Positions 24,980-33,791 of a stretch of DNA of 64,000 bases are shown here, one piece after another. Below the pieces are notes generated by a model that did not search any database, had not been told where the DNA came from, and saw nothing but the letters and a program-made list of their open reading frames with translations. This DNA is from an uncultured Bacteroidales bacterium (GTDB taxonomy: Bacteria; Bacteroidota; Bacteroidia; Bacteroidales; UBA932), in assembly GCA_949296645.1 (NCBI GenBank), contig CASFPH010000001.1, positions 95,058 to 159,057 of the forward strand. The letters run 5' to 3'. The position numbers and the translations under genes are program-made. How positions within the stretch are numbered: the stretch's first letter is position 1; every line of letters starts with the position of its first letter.

Positions 24980-27694
24980 TTAAAAGTTATATTTCAGTTC
25001 CAGTCCTATAGTACGTCCGAATTCATATGAGGAAGTCTGTACCGGAGATTTACCCTTCACCTCCTGCTCAAAGGAAAGCTTCGAATTCAAAAGATTTCCG
25101 AGAGAGAGCTCCACACCCCAATGCTTGTCGATATTGTATATTGCATTGAAGTCCATACTGTGGAAAGCCTTCTGTATTTCATTTCCCAGCCCGTAGATTC
25201 CTACCGTGCTTATTCTCGGCCCCTGGAGGTTGTACCTTAAAGAAAATGACACGGAAGAACCGTTTTCGAATTTCGGAGCATAGGTTACATAGGCGTTTCC
25301 CAGATAAGGAGAGGCTCCCTGCAATGCCCTTCTGCTATCAGTATAAATACCCCCGTTTGCAAGAAGAGTCACATCCGTATACATCAGGGAAACATTCACT
25401 CCCGTCTGCAGAGCATCCGTTATTATCGTCTTGTATTCTGCCTCTATTCCTGCCGCCATGCCCTGTTCCGCATTTCTGAACGAATATACGGCGGACCCTC
25501 CCGAAGAATCCTGGATACGTTCGATAGGAGTCTTAAGTATCTTGTAATACAACGCTACAGAAGCTATATTACGCTTGTTTCCGGAGCAGAAATCATACTT
25601 GAGATCGAAATTATAATTATACCCGTTCCTTATATCCTCGTTACCCCTGCTCTCGGCGCTTCCGTAGGATTCCTTGTACAGGAAAGGCGCCATCTCAATA
25701 AAAAGAGGCCTGGTAACCGTGACGGAGGATGAAAATCTCAATATATTGGAATCATTAAGGTCATACTTGACATTAAATGCCGGGAAAACATCCCCTCCAT
25801 CCAATCTCGACACGCTTGAATTCTTTTCTATGGCACCGTCCAGCCAATAAGTCACATGCTGCCTTGAATATTCGTACCTTGCACCCAGACTCAAAAGCAA
25901 AGGGTCGATAGGGCGATACTCGAATTCCACGAACCCCGCCAGCACGTCGCTTCCGGCAAAATAATTGTTTTTCGGTTGTGCATCAAGCATAACGGGTATA
26001 AGTCCGCTCGAAATATCTTCCGATGTAAGAAACGAATCAGGGTTATAGATATCCGCTATGACAGGGTCTATGTTCTTTACATTATAATAGAACCTGTAGG
26101 AGTAATACTTTCTGTCCTTGTACTTGAATGCGGTACCGAAACTGAGATGCATACGGTCTTCATTACCGAAACTGTAACCGGCAGAAACATCCCCTATGAA
26201 CTCGTTCTCGTTCAGATTCCCGAAATAACGCATGGTTTCCTGTCTGTTCAGATTGAACAAAGCAAGACTTCCGTCATCCTTTATACGGTACATTATCTGA
26301 CGTCTGTCCGGCTCGTCGCTTTCAGTCATGCCGTATGACATTTTCCAGTCGAGGAACCAGTTGTCTCCGAATTCATGATAACCGTAAAGCTGATTGTTGA
26401 TCATTTCATATGAGTGCGTCAGACTGTTGCTGCCAAGAAGATGATTCCCTTCCTCATCATACCCCTTCCTGAGTTTATACGAATCGTTGACATTCTTCGC
26501 ATAGAACAATGTATAATTCAATTTGTCACCCTTGTCTGCAAGATAGCCCGCACTGAAGAGGGCTGCAAGCTCCATATTCCTTTCATAACTGTCATAACCG
26601 AAATCACTCAGGGCATCCCCGTTCGCATTTACAGTCTTGACAAAGGCATTCCTGACAGTCTGTTTGTCGCTGTCGATACCGACGGAAGCGAGCAGGTTGA
26701 GAGTACCGCTGCCCAGCCCGAAGCTTTTCCCGGCAGACAATGTACCGCCTGCGCCAGGCAATGCCGATGCAAGTCTGTTTATATTGAACGACGTTCTGAA
26801 AATATCGTTTTCCTTCATATAATCGGACATTTCAGAAGAGGTCATGTCTATGACGCTTCTGTCGAAATCATTATCCTTGAGAAGCCATCCGCGCCTTGTA
26901 TTAGTGTAGAATTCGCCGAATGTGGTGTTGAAATTGCCTGAACCCTTCAGAGAAACCGAAAGAAAATCACTGCCTATGTTTTCCTTCGTTTCGATGTCTA
27001 TCCTGGCACCGGAATAATCGGCAAAACTTTCAGCAGAATAAACTTTGTTGACAACAACGCTCCCTATAGCCATAGAAGGGAAAATATCAAGTGGGATAAG
27101 CTTGTTGTCCGGATTAGGGGAGGCTATCGGAAGTCCGTTGAGTGTGGTAAGACTGTACCTGTCGCCCAGCCCTCTTACGAAAAGCTCGCCTGCATCCGCA
27201 AACGATATTCCCGTCATTGTACCCATCGCTTCGGCTGCATTGGAGAGACCCTTTATGTTCATCTCGCCCGCCCCGATATTCTCGATGGCCTTGCCGGCCT
27301 TCATTCTGTCCGAAAGCAGGACCGTCTCCAACTCATTGTTCCTGCGCCCGGTAAGCACTACATCACCCAGGGTAACCACATCCGGCTTCAATTCGAAGTC
27401 TCTTACAAAACCTTCTTCAGGTAAAACAAGAGACTCTGTTGTCACGGTACAATAAGAAAAACATGATACCGAAACTACTCCGGACTTCAGATTCCCGTAA
27501 TCTATGGAATAAATACCGTCCATATCGGTAAGGGCATAACATCCGGTCCCCGCTATAGAAACCGTCACTCCCGGTAGCGACTCTCCGGTCTCAGCATCCC
27601 TCACCGTTCCCCTAAGCACGCCGGCCCTGACAAATCCGCAGGCCGATATCAGTAAAATCGTTAGAAAAAACCTTTTCTGCAATCCTTTGTACAT
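24980..27694 (-). CDS. TonB-dependent outer-membrane receptor with CarboxypepD_reg domain
   Basis: 904 residues. Signal peptide about 1-24, a carboxypeptidase regulatory-like Ig domain (about 25-110; VLRGTVRDAETGESLPGVTV), a plug domain (about 125-235; LSNAAEAMGTMTGISFADAGEL then GLGDRYSLTTLNGLPIASP), and a long beta-barrel ending in the aromatic GLELKYNF typical of outer-membrane proteins. It has no STN domain, so it is not expected to signal to an anti-sigma factor. Paired with a lipoprotein rather than SusD. A TACTTTTG promoter box lies 22 bases upstream of the ATG. Confidence 0.9.
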   Translation of the reverse strand: MYKGLQKRFFLTILLISACGFVRAGVLRGTVRDAETGESLPGVTVSIAGTGCYALTDMDGIYSIDYGNLKSGVVSVSCFSYCTVTTESLVLPEEGFVRDFELKPDVVTLGDVVLTGRRNNELETVLLSDRMKAGKAIENIGAGEMNIKGLSNAAEAMGTMTGISFADAGELFVRGLGDRYSLTTLNGLPIASPNPDNKLIPLDIFPSMAIGSVVVNKVYSAESFADYSGARIDIETKENIGSDFLSVSLKGSGNFNTTFGEFYTNTRRGWLLKDNDFDRSVIDMTSSEMSDYMKENDIFRTSFNINRLASALPGAGGTLSAGKSFGLGSGTLNLLASVGIDSDKQTVRNAFVKTVNANGDALSDFGYDSYERNMELAALFSAGYLADKGDKLNYTLFYAKNVNDSYKLRKGYDEEGNHLLGSNSLTHSYEMINNQLYGYHEFGDNWFLDWKMSYGMTESDEPDRRQIMYRIKDDGSLALFNLNRQETMRYFGNLNENEFIGDVSAGYSFGNEDRMHLSFGTAFKYKDRKYYSYRFYYNVKNIDPVIADIYNPDSFLTSEDISSGLIPVMLDAQPKNNYFAGSDVLAGFVEFEYRPIDPLLLSLGARYEYSRQHVTYWLDGAIEKNSSVSRLDGGDVFPAFNVKYDLNDSNILRFSSSVTVTRPLFIEMAPFLYKESYGSAESRGNEDIRNGYNYNFDLKYDFCSGNKRNIASVALYYKILKTPIERIQDSSGGSAVYSFRNAEQGMAAGIEAEYKTIITDALQTGVNVSLMYTDVTLLANGGIYTDSRRALQGASPYLGNAYVTYAPKFENGSSVSFSLRYNLQGPRISTVGIYGLGNEIQKAFHSMDFNAIYNIDKHWGVELSLGNLLNSKLSFEQEVKGKSPVQTSSYEFGRTIGLELKYNF

Positions 27695-27716
27695 AATAAA
27701 TCTTCATTTCCGGCTG

Positions 27717-27724
27717 CAAAAGTA
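27717..27724 (-). promoter_or_regulatory. Promoter -7 box for TonB receptor operon
   Basis: Minus strand TACTTTTG, perfect TAnnTTTG, 22 bases before the receptor ATG; no canonical upstream TTTG at 19-21 bases. Confidence 0.5.
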
Positions 27725-27803
27725 TTTTTATCATGTTTCATATACGATACAAAGGATTTAAGATGATATTGAATAAATATTAAGGAACAATTACATAATG
27801 ACA

Positions 27804-27853
27804 CAAAAAAAGGAGACATGAGCCGAATACCGGGGTATTCGCAACATGTCTCC
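27804..27853 (-). terminator. Intrinsic terminator of rpsB-tsf
   Basis: Outer 9-bp stem GGAGACATG / CATGTCTCC with an inner CGAATAC/GTATTCG stem, followed on the minus strand by seven T. It lies about 45 bases past the tsf stop. Confidence 0.85.
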
Positions 27854-27896
27854 CGACTATCGTATGAAATCATCCTTTTAAAGGATGCAGTCCTGA

Positions 27897-28721
27897 TCAG
27901 TCATTCAATGAGAATCTGCGGAATGCAGTAACCTTGACTTCAGGATCAACTGATTTCAGATATGCTGCAACGGAAATCTTGCCGTCCTTCACGAAAGTCT
28001 GGTCTTCGAGAGTACTTTCCTTGAAGAACTTGTTCAACTTGCCGTTTGCAATCTGTTCAACCATGTTTTCAGGCTTGCCTTCGGCCCTGATCTGTTCGCG
28101 GTAGATTTCAAGTTCCTTTTCGATGACTTCCTTAGGGCAGTCGTTCTTGCTTACCGAAACAGGATTCATGGCGGTAATCTGCATTGCTATTTCCTTGCCT
28201 ACATGTGCATCTATCGCTTTTGTAAATCCTACGATGGTAGCCACTTTCCCGTTTGTATGTATGTAGGAAGCAATGAAAGGAGCCTCGATCTTGCTGAAAT
28301 AAGGAATCGAATGCTTCTCACCGCTCTTTCCGGTCTGCTGCGTAACAGCTTCGTCAACGGTAATATCACCGAGTTTTGCAGCCTTGAGGGCATCAAGGTC
28401 AGCCGGCATTTCAGCCAAAGCTACAGCTGCGATATCATTTGCCAGCTGCTGGAATTCTGCATTCTTTGCAACAAAATCGGTTTCACAACCAAGACATACG
28501 AGAATTGCCTTGTCTGCGGATTCGTTAACCTTTGCGATTACGGATCCTTCGGTAGTTTCGCGGTCAGCACGCTTTGCAGCCACGAGCTTGCCTTTTTCAC
28601 GGATTATTTCCTTGGCTCTTTCATAATCGCCGTTAGCTTCAACAAGGGCTTTCTTGCAGTCCATCATTCCTGCACCTGTCATCTGGCGCAGTTTAGCTAC
28701 ATCTGCTGCTTTAATTTCCAT
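27897..28721 (-). CDS. tsf: Translation elongation factor Ts
   Basis: 274 residues from the ATG at 28721 (MEIKAADVAKLRQ); a longer frame upstream has no similarity and overlaps the rpsB region. EF-Ts exchanges GDP for GTP on EF-Tu. The N-terminal UBA-like segment VAKLRQMTGAGMMDCKKAL and the core ETDFVAKN motif are present. It follows rpsB by 10 bases, the standard rpsB-tsf pair, and is followed by a strong intrinsic terminator. Confidence 0.96.
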   Translation of the reverse strand: MEIKAADVAKLRQMTGAGMMDCKKALVEANGDYERAKEIIREKGKLVAAKRADRETTEGSVIAKVNESADKAILVCLGCETDFVAKNAEFQQLANDIAAVALAEMPADLDALKAAKLGDITVDEAVTQQTGKSGEKHSIPYFSKIEAPFIASYIHTNGKVATIVGFTKAIDAHVGKEIAMQITAMNPVSVSKNDCPKEVIEKELEIYREQIRAEGKPENMVEQIANGKLNKFFKESTLEDQTFVKDGKISVAAYLKSVDPEVKVTAFRRFSLND

Positions 28722-28731
28722 TGTAGTAAAT

Positions 28732-29529
28732 TTATTGGTTATCACTTTCAGTAACTTCAGCCGCATTTTTGCGAGGACGCAATCTCTTTCCTCCTTCAGC
28801 AGCTTCCTTTTCAGACTTCTCGCCTTCCTTTTCCCTCTCCAGCTTTCTTTCGCTCAATCCTTCCTCAATGGCTTTGCAAAGAGTATCCATCACGATGGAT
28901 ATCGATTTTGCAGCATCGTCGTTAGCAGGAATTACGTAATCCACATTTGTAGGGTCACAACATGTATCAACCATTGCGATTACCGGAATGTTGAGACGAT
29001 TGGCTTCCTTTACAGCGTTTATTTCCTTCTGTATGTCAACTACGAACAATGCAGAAGGGAGTCTGTTGAGGTCTGCTATGGAACCGAGGTTCTTTTCAAG
29101 CTTTGCTCTCTGACGTGTAACCTGCAGTCTTTCTCTTTTTGCTAAAGTTTCGAAAGTGCCGTCGGACATCATCTTGTCGATGGTGTTCATCTTCTTCACT
29201 GCCTTACGGATCGTAGGGAAGTTGGTAAGCATTCCGCCCGGCCATCTTTCTGTAACATAAGGCATATTGACAGCGGCAGCTCTTTCTGCCACTATATCCT
29301 TTGCCTGTTTCTTTGTTGCAACGAACAGAACCTTGCGTCCGGCTCTTGCCAGCTGCTTCATTACGTTCGCTGCTTCGTCTATCTTAACAACGGTCTTGTG
29401 CAGGTCTATGATATGGATACCGTTTTTCTCCATGAAAATATAAGGAGCCATTTTAGGATTCCATTTTCTCTTCAGGTGACCGAAGTGAACGCCTGCATCA
29501 AGTAAGTCTTGGAAATTTGTTCTTGGCAT
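28732..29529 (-). CDS. rpsB: 30S ribosomal protein S2
   Basis: 265 residues. Starts MPRTNFQDLLDAGVHFGHLK and contains the S2 signature RWPGGMLTNFPTIRK and the PVIAMVDTCCDPTNVDYVIP segment. The last 30 residues are a charged Lys/Glu/Arg tail. A 170-bp region precedes it that has a plausible promoter and structured leader. Confidence 0.97.
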   Translation of the reverse strand: MPRTNFQDLLDAGVHFGHLKRKWNPKMAPYIFMEKNGIHIIDLHKTVVKIDEAANVMKQLARAGRKVLFVATKKQAKDIVAERAAAVNMPYVTERWPGGMLTNFPTIRKAVKKMNTIDKMMSDGTFETLAKRERLQVTRQRAKLEKNLGSIADLNRLPSALFVVDIQKEINAVKEANRLNIPVIAMVDTCCDPTNVDYVIPANDDAAKSISIVMDTLCKAIEEGLSERKLEREKEGEKSEKEAAEGGKRLRPRKNAAEVTESDNQ

Positions 29530-29674
29530 TTCTTTAAATTTTTCTTTTTGTTTTTTCTCTTTTCTTCAATCGGGAGTAACGGCACATGGCCGGTCTCACA
29601 ATTTTCCGCAGTCCGGGAAATACCGGTAGCCCATAAGGGATCCGGGCATTTTGCCGCAGGACTGTGCAAAGTCA
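29530..29674 (-). promoter_or_regulatory. Candidate rpsB promoter and structured mRNA leader
   Basis: On the minus strand a near-consensus -7 box TGACTTTG lies at 29667-29674. The predicted leader of about 130 nt could fold: CAGTCC (29664-29659) pairs with GGACTG (29614-29609), enclosing GCCC (29647-29644) with GGGC (29632-29629). A leader of this size before rpsB is consistent with S2 autoregulation, which is known in other bacteria. I have not matched it to any known leader family. Confidence 0.35.
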
Positions 29675-29699
29675 GCTTTGTATCAGCAACAATAAAATA

Positions 29700-30089
29700 C
29701 TAACGTTTGCTGAACTGGAAGCGTCTGCGCGCGCCAGGACGACCAGGTTTCTTTCTTTCAACCACGCGGGCATCACGGGTAAGGAATCCGTTTTCCTTGA
29801 GTATGTGGCGATAAGCCTCGCTGTCGATCTTGCAAAGTGCACGGGCGATAGCAAGACGAAGAGCTTCTGCCTGACCTTTGATTCCGCCACCGTCAAGATT
29901 GACCTTGATGTCGAACTGAGACAGTGTACCGGTAACTTCAAGCGGCTGTCTTACAATGAATCTCAATATCTCCTCCTGAAAATACTCTTCAATCGGTTTT
30001 GAGTTGATTGTAATGTTACCCTTTCCCTGGTTAACATAAACGCGAGCAACTGCTGACTTTCTTCTTCCAAGTGCGTTGATTAATTCCAT
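29700..30089 (-). CDS. rpsI: 30S ribosomal protein S9
   Basis: 129 residues from the ATG at 30089 ([18 protein letters not shown]), the normal S9 start in this phylum; an ATG at 30107 would overlap rplM. The S9 core [19 protein letters not shown] and the conserved C-terminal [18 protein letters not shown], which reaches the P-site tRNA, are complete. It follows rplM by 7 bases as usual. Confidence 0.97.
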   Translation of the reverse strand: MELINALGRRKSAVARVYVNQGKGNITINSKPIEEYFQEEILRFIVRQPLEVTGTLSQFDIKVNLDGGGIKGQAEALRLAIARALCKIDSEAYRHILKENGFLTRDARVVERKKPGRPGARRRFQFSKR

Positions 30090-30096
30090 GCTCTGT

Positions 30097-30549
30097 TTAA
30101 ATTTCATTTAGTTTAATTTCTCTTGGCTTTTGCGCCTGATGAGGATGTTCTGCACCTTCGTAAACATAAAGATTACGGAACATCTGTGCTCCGAGGCGGT
30201 TCTTAGGAAGCATACCTCTAATGGCTTCCTCAACTACGGCTATAGGCTTTCTTGAGAGCAGCTCCTTCGGAGTAGCGAATCTCTGCCCGCCGGGATATCC
30301 GGTGTGACGTACGTACACCTTGTCAGTCAGCTTTTTGCCTGTAAGACGGATTTTGGCAGCATTGACAATAATCACATTGTCACCGCAGTCTACATGAGGC
30401 GTAAAGTTGACCTTGTTCTTGCCTCTGAGAATCCTCGCGACTCTTGAAGCAAGTCTACCTAACACTAGGTCTGTGGCATCTATGACTACCCATTCCTTGT
30501 TTGCGGTAGCCGCATTAGCCGACAGTGTTTTGTAACTTTGAGTGTCCAC
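30097..30549 (-). CDS. rplM: 50S ribosomal protein L13
   Basis: 150 residues starting with GTG at 30549; the protein then begins (M)[11 protein letters not shown], which matches L13 of other Bacteroidales, so the non-ATG start is well supported. Contains [17 protein letters not shown] and the HTGYPGG motif. First gene of rplM-rpsI. Its promoter lies partly inside the end of pfkA. Confidence 0.96.
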   Translation of the reverse strand: MDTQSYKTLSANAATANKEWVVIDATDLVLGRLASRVARILRGKNKVNFTPHVDCGDNVIIVNAAKIRLTGKKLTDKVYVRHTGYPGGQRFATPKELLSRKPIAVVEEAIRGMLPKNRLGAQMFRNLYVYEGAEHPHQAQKPREIKLNEI

Positions 30550-30610
30550 TTTGTTGATTTTTAAGTTAATACATTAATTATGTTGTGACTTCCCCTAATA
30601 TAAGGGGCTG

Positions 30611-30641
30611 CAAAGATAGATAAAATTTTTAAAGTGACAAA
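30611..30641 (-). promoter_or_regulatory. Promoter of rplM-rpsI
   Basis: Minus strand TTTG (30641-30638), 19-base spacer, then TATCTTTG (30618-30611): a full match to the Bacteroidota consensus. The -33 box lies inside the last codons of pfkA. Just downstream a small stem CCCCT/AGGGG (30594-30609) would start the transcript. Confidence 0.8.
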
Positions 30642-31609
30642 ATATGAGACACTTCGTACTGTTTTTTATTGATTTCGTTGTGTCTTGTACATGCCTCCTC
30701 GAACGGTGTAAAAGCCACATATCCGTTAACCTGTCCTATCATCACCCCGCTCTTTCCGTCAAGAAGCGCCTTCACCGACTCATACCCCAGCAGGCCTGCA
30801 AGAACCCTGTCGTTACATGAAGGCGAACCGCCCCTCTGTATATGTCCCAACGTAGTGACCCTGGTCTCGTAATTAGGCAGTTTTTCCTTAACCTTTGCGG
30901 CTATCTCGACAGCACTTCCCAGATCACCTCCTTCAGCCACTATCACGATTCCGGAAGTCTTGTTCTTTCGCCTCTCCTGCTCCAGATACCCGCACAGGCT
31001 GTCGATATCCCCCGGAATCTCGGGTACAAGCGTAGCCTCCGCACCTGTGGCAAGCGCAGTATTGAGAGCTATGAAACCGGCATCGCGGCCCATGACCTCA
31101 ACAAAAAACACTATGTTGTGCGAATCTGCGGTATCCCTCAGTTTGTCCACCGCAGAGACCGCAGTATTTATGGCTGTATCGAAACCTATAGTAAAATCAG
31201 TACCGTATATGTCATTGTCAATCGTACCTGGAATACCGACTACAGGAAAATCGAACTCCCTGCACAGGAGGTCCGCCCCCCTGAAAGAACCGTCCCCTCC
31301 TATCACGACAAGTGCATCTATTCCGGCTTCCTTCATATTCTCGACCGCCACTGCCCTTACTTTCCTGTCCTTGAACTCAGGACATCTGGATGACTTGAGC
31401 ATCGTACCCCCCTGGGATATTATCTTGGATACCGAATGGGACTTCATTGTCATGAACTGTTTTTCGAGAAGGCCGGAATAGCCTCTCATTATACCCACGA
31501 CTTCCAGCCCCTCATAAATTGCAGTACGCACCACGGCCCTTATTGCCGCATTCATTCCTGGAGCATCGCCCCCTGAAGTAAGAACCCCTATTCTTTTTAT
31601 CTTTTTCAT
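30629..31609 (-). CDS. pfkA: ATP-dependent 6-phosphofructokinase
   Basis: 326 residues, typical bacterial Pfk. Contains the ATP site GVLTSGGDAPGMNAAIRAV, the catalytic GIPGTIDNDIYGTDFTIGFDTA (as two adjacent motifs) with the active-site Asp, VEVMGRDAGFIAL and LGHIQRGGSPS. The Gly in GGDGS after VVIG favours ATP over pyrophosphate as donor. The committing step of glycolysis. Its stop lies within the rplM promoter. Confidence 0.95.
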   Translation of the reverse strand: MKKIKRIGVLTSGGDAPGMNAAIRAVVRTAIYEGLEVVGIMRGYSGLLEKQFMTMKSHSVSKIISQGGTMLKSSRCPEFKDRKVRAVAVENMKEAGIDALVVIGGDGSFRGADLLCREFDFPVVGIPGTIDNDIYGTDFTIGFDTAINTAVSAVDKLRDTADSHNIVFFVEVMGRDAGFIALNTALATGAEATLVPEIPGDIDSLCGYLEQERRKNKTSGIVIVAEGGDLGSAVEIAAKVKEKLPNYETRVTTLGHIQRGGSPSCNDRVLAGLLGYESVKALLDGKSGVMIGQVNGYVAFTPFEEACTRHNEINKKQYEVSHILSL

Positions 31610-31637
31610 AAACCATGTGGTTAGTATAATAATGAGA

Positions 31638-31645
31638 CAAAAATA
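31638..31645 (-). promoter_or_regulatory. Promoter -7 box for pfkA
   Basis: Minus strand TATTTTTG, perfect TAnnTTTG, 28 bases upstream of the pfkA ATG. Confidence 0.5.
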
Positions 31646-31655
31646 AAAAATTTTC

Positions 31656-31663
31656 TACTTTTG
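31656..31663 (+). promoter_or_regulatory. Promoter -7 box for dusB-lpxK
   Basis: TACTTTTG, perfect TAnnTTTG, 41 bases upstream of the dusB ATG; divergent from the pfkA box with 10 bases between them. Confidence 0.55.
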
Positions 31664-31704
31664 CACCGGGTTAACGCTTATAATGAGGACAAAACTGGCG
31701 GCAA

Positions 31705-32694
31705 ATGAAAATAGGCAACATTGAACTCGGTGAAAAACCGCTTTTTCTCGCTCCAATGGAAGATGTGACGGACGCATCGTTCAGATACGTATGCAAGGCA
31801 TACGGGGCAGACATGATGTACACCGAATTCGTATCGTCGGACGGGTTGATAAGGGATGCAGCCAAATCCCTTGCAAAACTCAGGACATTCGACTACGAAA
31901 AGCCGATAGGTATACAGATATACGGACACATCCCGGAAGCTATGGTACAGGCCGCCCGGATGGCCGAAGAAGCCGGCCCAGACATCATAGACATAAATTT
32001 CGGATGCCCCGTACACAAGATTGCGACAAGGGGCGCAGGTTCCGGAATGATGAGATATCCTGAAAAGATGCTGGAAATAACCGAAAAGGTAGTAAAAGCA
32101 GTAAAACTGCCGGTAACGGTAAAGACAAGGCTTGGATGGGACGAAAACTCAAAAATAATAGTCGAACTTGCAGAACAACTTCAGGATGCAGGAATACAGG
32201 CTCTTACGATACACGGACGCACAAGGTCGCAGATGTACAAGGGAGAAGCCGACTGGACACTGATAGGGAAGGTGAAGGAAAACCCCAGAATGAGAATCCC
32301 GATAATCGGCAACGGTGACATAAAATCCGATACCGACGCGGCTGAAGCCTTCGGCAAATACGGCGTGGACGGAATAATGATAGGAAGGGCAACATTCGGA
32401 AGACCATGGATATTCAAGGAAATAAGGCATTACCTGAACACCGGAGAACATCTGCCTGAACCGTCGATAAGCGAAAAGGTAGAACTCGCGAAAAGGCATT
32501 TTGCAAAATCGCTTGAAATAAAGGGAGACAGGGTCGGGGTCCTGGAGATGCGCCGCCACTTCTCATGTTACTTCAAGGGGCTTGAAAACTTCAAGGAAAC
32601 CAGACTCAGACTTGTCACATGCAACAATCCTGACGAGATATTCGGGATACTCGACTATATAAACGAAAGATGGGGGTCCAATGATACCATATAA
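31705..32694 (+). CDS. dusB: tRNA-dihydrouridine synthase (DusB family)
   Basis: 329 residues, FMN-dependent TIM-barrel enzyme reducing uridines in the tRNA D-loop. Motifs: LAPMEDVTDASFR at the start, IDINFGCPVHKI with the catalytic Cys, VTVKTRLGWDE, IHGRTRSQMYKG and the FMN-binding PIIGNGDI and DGIMIGRATFGRPWIF. The end overlaps lpxK by 14 bases, so both are translated from one mRNA. Confidence 0.93.
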   Translation: MKIGNIELGEKPLFLAPMEDVTDASFRYVCKAYGADMMYTEFVSSDGLIRDAAKSLAKLRTFDYEKPIGIQIYGHIPEAMVQAARMAEEAGPDIIDINFGCPVHKIATRGAGSGMMRYPEKMLEITEKVVKAVKLPVTVKTRLGWDENSKIIVELAEQLQDAGIQALTIHGRTRSQMYKGEADWTLIGKVKENPRMRIPIIGNGDIKSDTDAAEAFGKYGVDGIMIGRATFGRPWIFKEIRHYLNTGEHLPEPSISEKVELAKRHFAKSLEIKGDRVGVLEMRRHFSCYFKGLENFKETRLRLVTCNNPDEIFGILDYINERWGSNDTI

Positions 32695-33745
32695 CATACT
32701 TACACTACCATATTACATAATCCTGAAAATACGCCATTTTCTGTATGACCGCAAAATAATAGACAGCTACAGGCCGTCCATACCGAGTATCGGACTGGGA
32801 AACATAACCGTAGGAGGCACCGGAAAAACCCCGCACTGCGAAATGCTTGTCCGCATTTTCATGGAAGAATACAGGATCGCCGTCATATCCCGCGGCTATG
32901 GAAGAAAGAGCAGGGGAACGATAGAGATTTCCGCAGAAGATTCATCAATGACAGCCGGAGACGAGCCCCTGCAGATAAAAAGAAAATTTCCGGACATAAG
33001 AGTAATAGTATCCGAATCGAGGATAAAGGCTGTCAGGATGCTCGAATCCGACACCCCGGAAAAAAGGCCGCAGCTGATAATCTTCGATGACATTTTCCAG
33101 CACAGAAAAATAATACCTTCGGCAAATATTCTTCTGAGTGATTATACAAGGCCGTTCTACAAGGACACCCTGCTTCCGTTCGGCAGACTGAGGGACATAC
33201 CGTCAGCCTCACACCGCGCCGACATTTTCATAGTAACGAAGATGCCGTACGACACTATTCCGGACGGGAAGGAATCGGCACATATAAAGAAAGGACTTAA
33301 GGCCGGAAATGACAGGCCAGTCTTTTTCTCTTCAGTAAAATACGGTAAACCTGTACCTGTATTCCGCAGCGAGTGCGAACCGAGGTACGCGTATTCACAT
33401 CTGGCCATTTATTTCTCGGCGATTGCCGACGACAGACTTTTCAAACTGCAACTGTCGTCATACTACAAACTTGTAGGGGGGTTGAAATTCAGGGATCACA
33501 GGGATTTCTCCGCAAGGGACATCGAAAAACTCGGCAATCTTGCCGCGAAATATCCGGAAGCCATAATAGTAACGACTGAAAAAGACAGCATGAGACTGCT
33601 TTCCAAACAACTTGATCCGGCAATCCGGAAAAGGTTCTTCATAATTCCCATTGAAATCGGGATAAATTATGACAGCGAAAGAGAATGCCCTTCAGATGAA
33701 CTGCTCGAACTAAAGACACGGATAACCGCCCTGCTGAACAAATAA
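32681..33745 (+). CDS. lpxK: Tetraacyldisaccharide 4'-kinase
   Basis: 354 residues. A membrane-associating N-terminal helix (YNILTLPYYIILKIRHFLY) is followed by the P-loop GNITVGGTGKTPH, then AVISRGYGR and FDDIFQHR (the catalytic aspartate region) and LLPFGRLRD, the LpxK pattern. It adds the 4'-phosphate to lipid A disaccharide at the inner membrane. Start overlaps dusB by 14 bases. Confidence 0.92.
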   Translation: MIPYNILTLPYYIILKIRHFLYDRKIIDSYRPSIPSIGLGNITVGGTGKTPHCEMLVRIFMEEYRIAVISRGYGRKSRGTIEISAEDSSMTAGDEPLQIKRKFPDIRVIVSESRIKAVRMLESDTPEKRPQLIIFDDIFQHRKIIPSANILLSDYTRPFYKDTLLPFGRLRDIPSASHRADIFIVTKMPYDTIPDGKESAHIKKGLKAGNDRPVFFSSVKYGKPVPVFRSECEPRYAYSHLAIYFSAIADDRLFKLQLSSYYKLVGGLKFRDHRDFSARDIEKLGNLAAKYPEAIIVTTEKDSMRLLSKQLDPAIRKRFFIIPIEIGINYDSERECPSDELLELKTRITALLNK

Positions 33746-33778
33746 TCCGAATCATAATCGATTTGGATATTTTTTGCG

Positions 33779-33786
33779 TAAGTTTG
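33779..33786 (+). promoter_or_regulatory. -7 box immediately before aroB (possible leaderless start)
   Basis: TAAGTTTG, perfect TAnnTTTG, ends only 5 bases before the aroB ATG at 33792, so transcription would start at or almost at the start codon. No good TTTG at 19-21 bases upstream. Confidence 0.35.
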
Positions 33787-33791
33787 CATAA

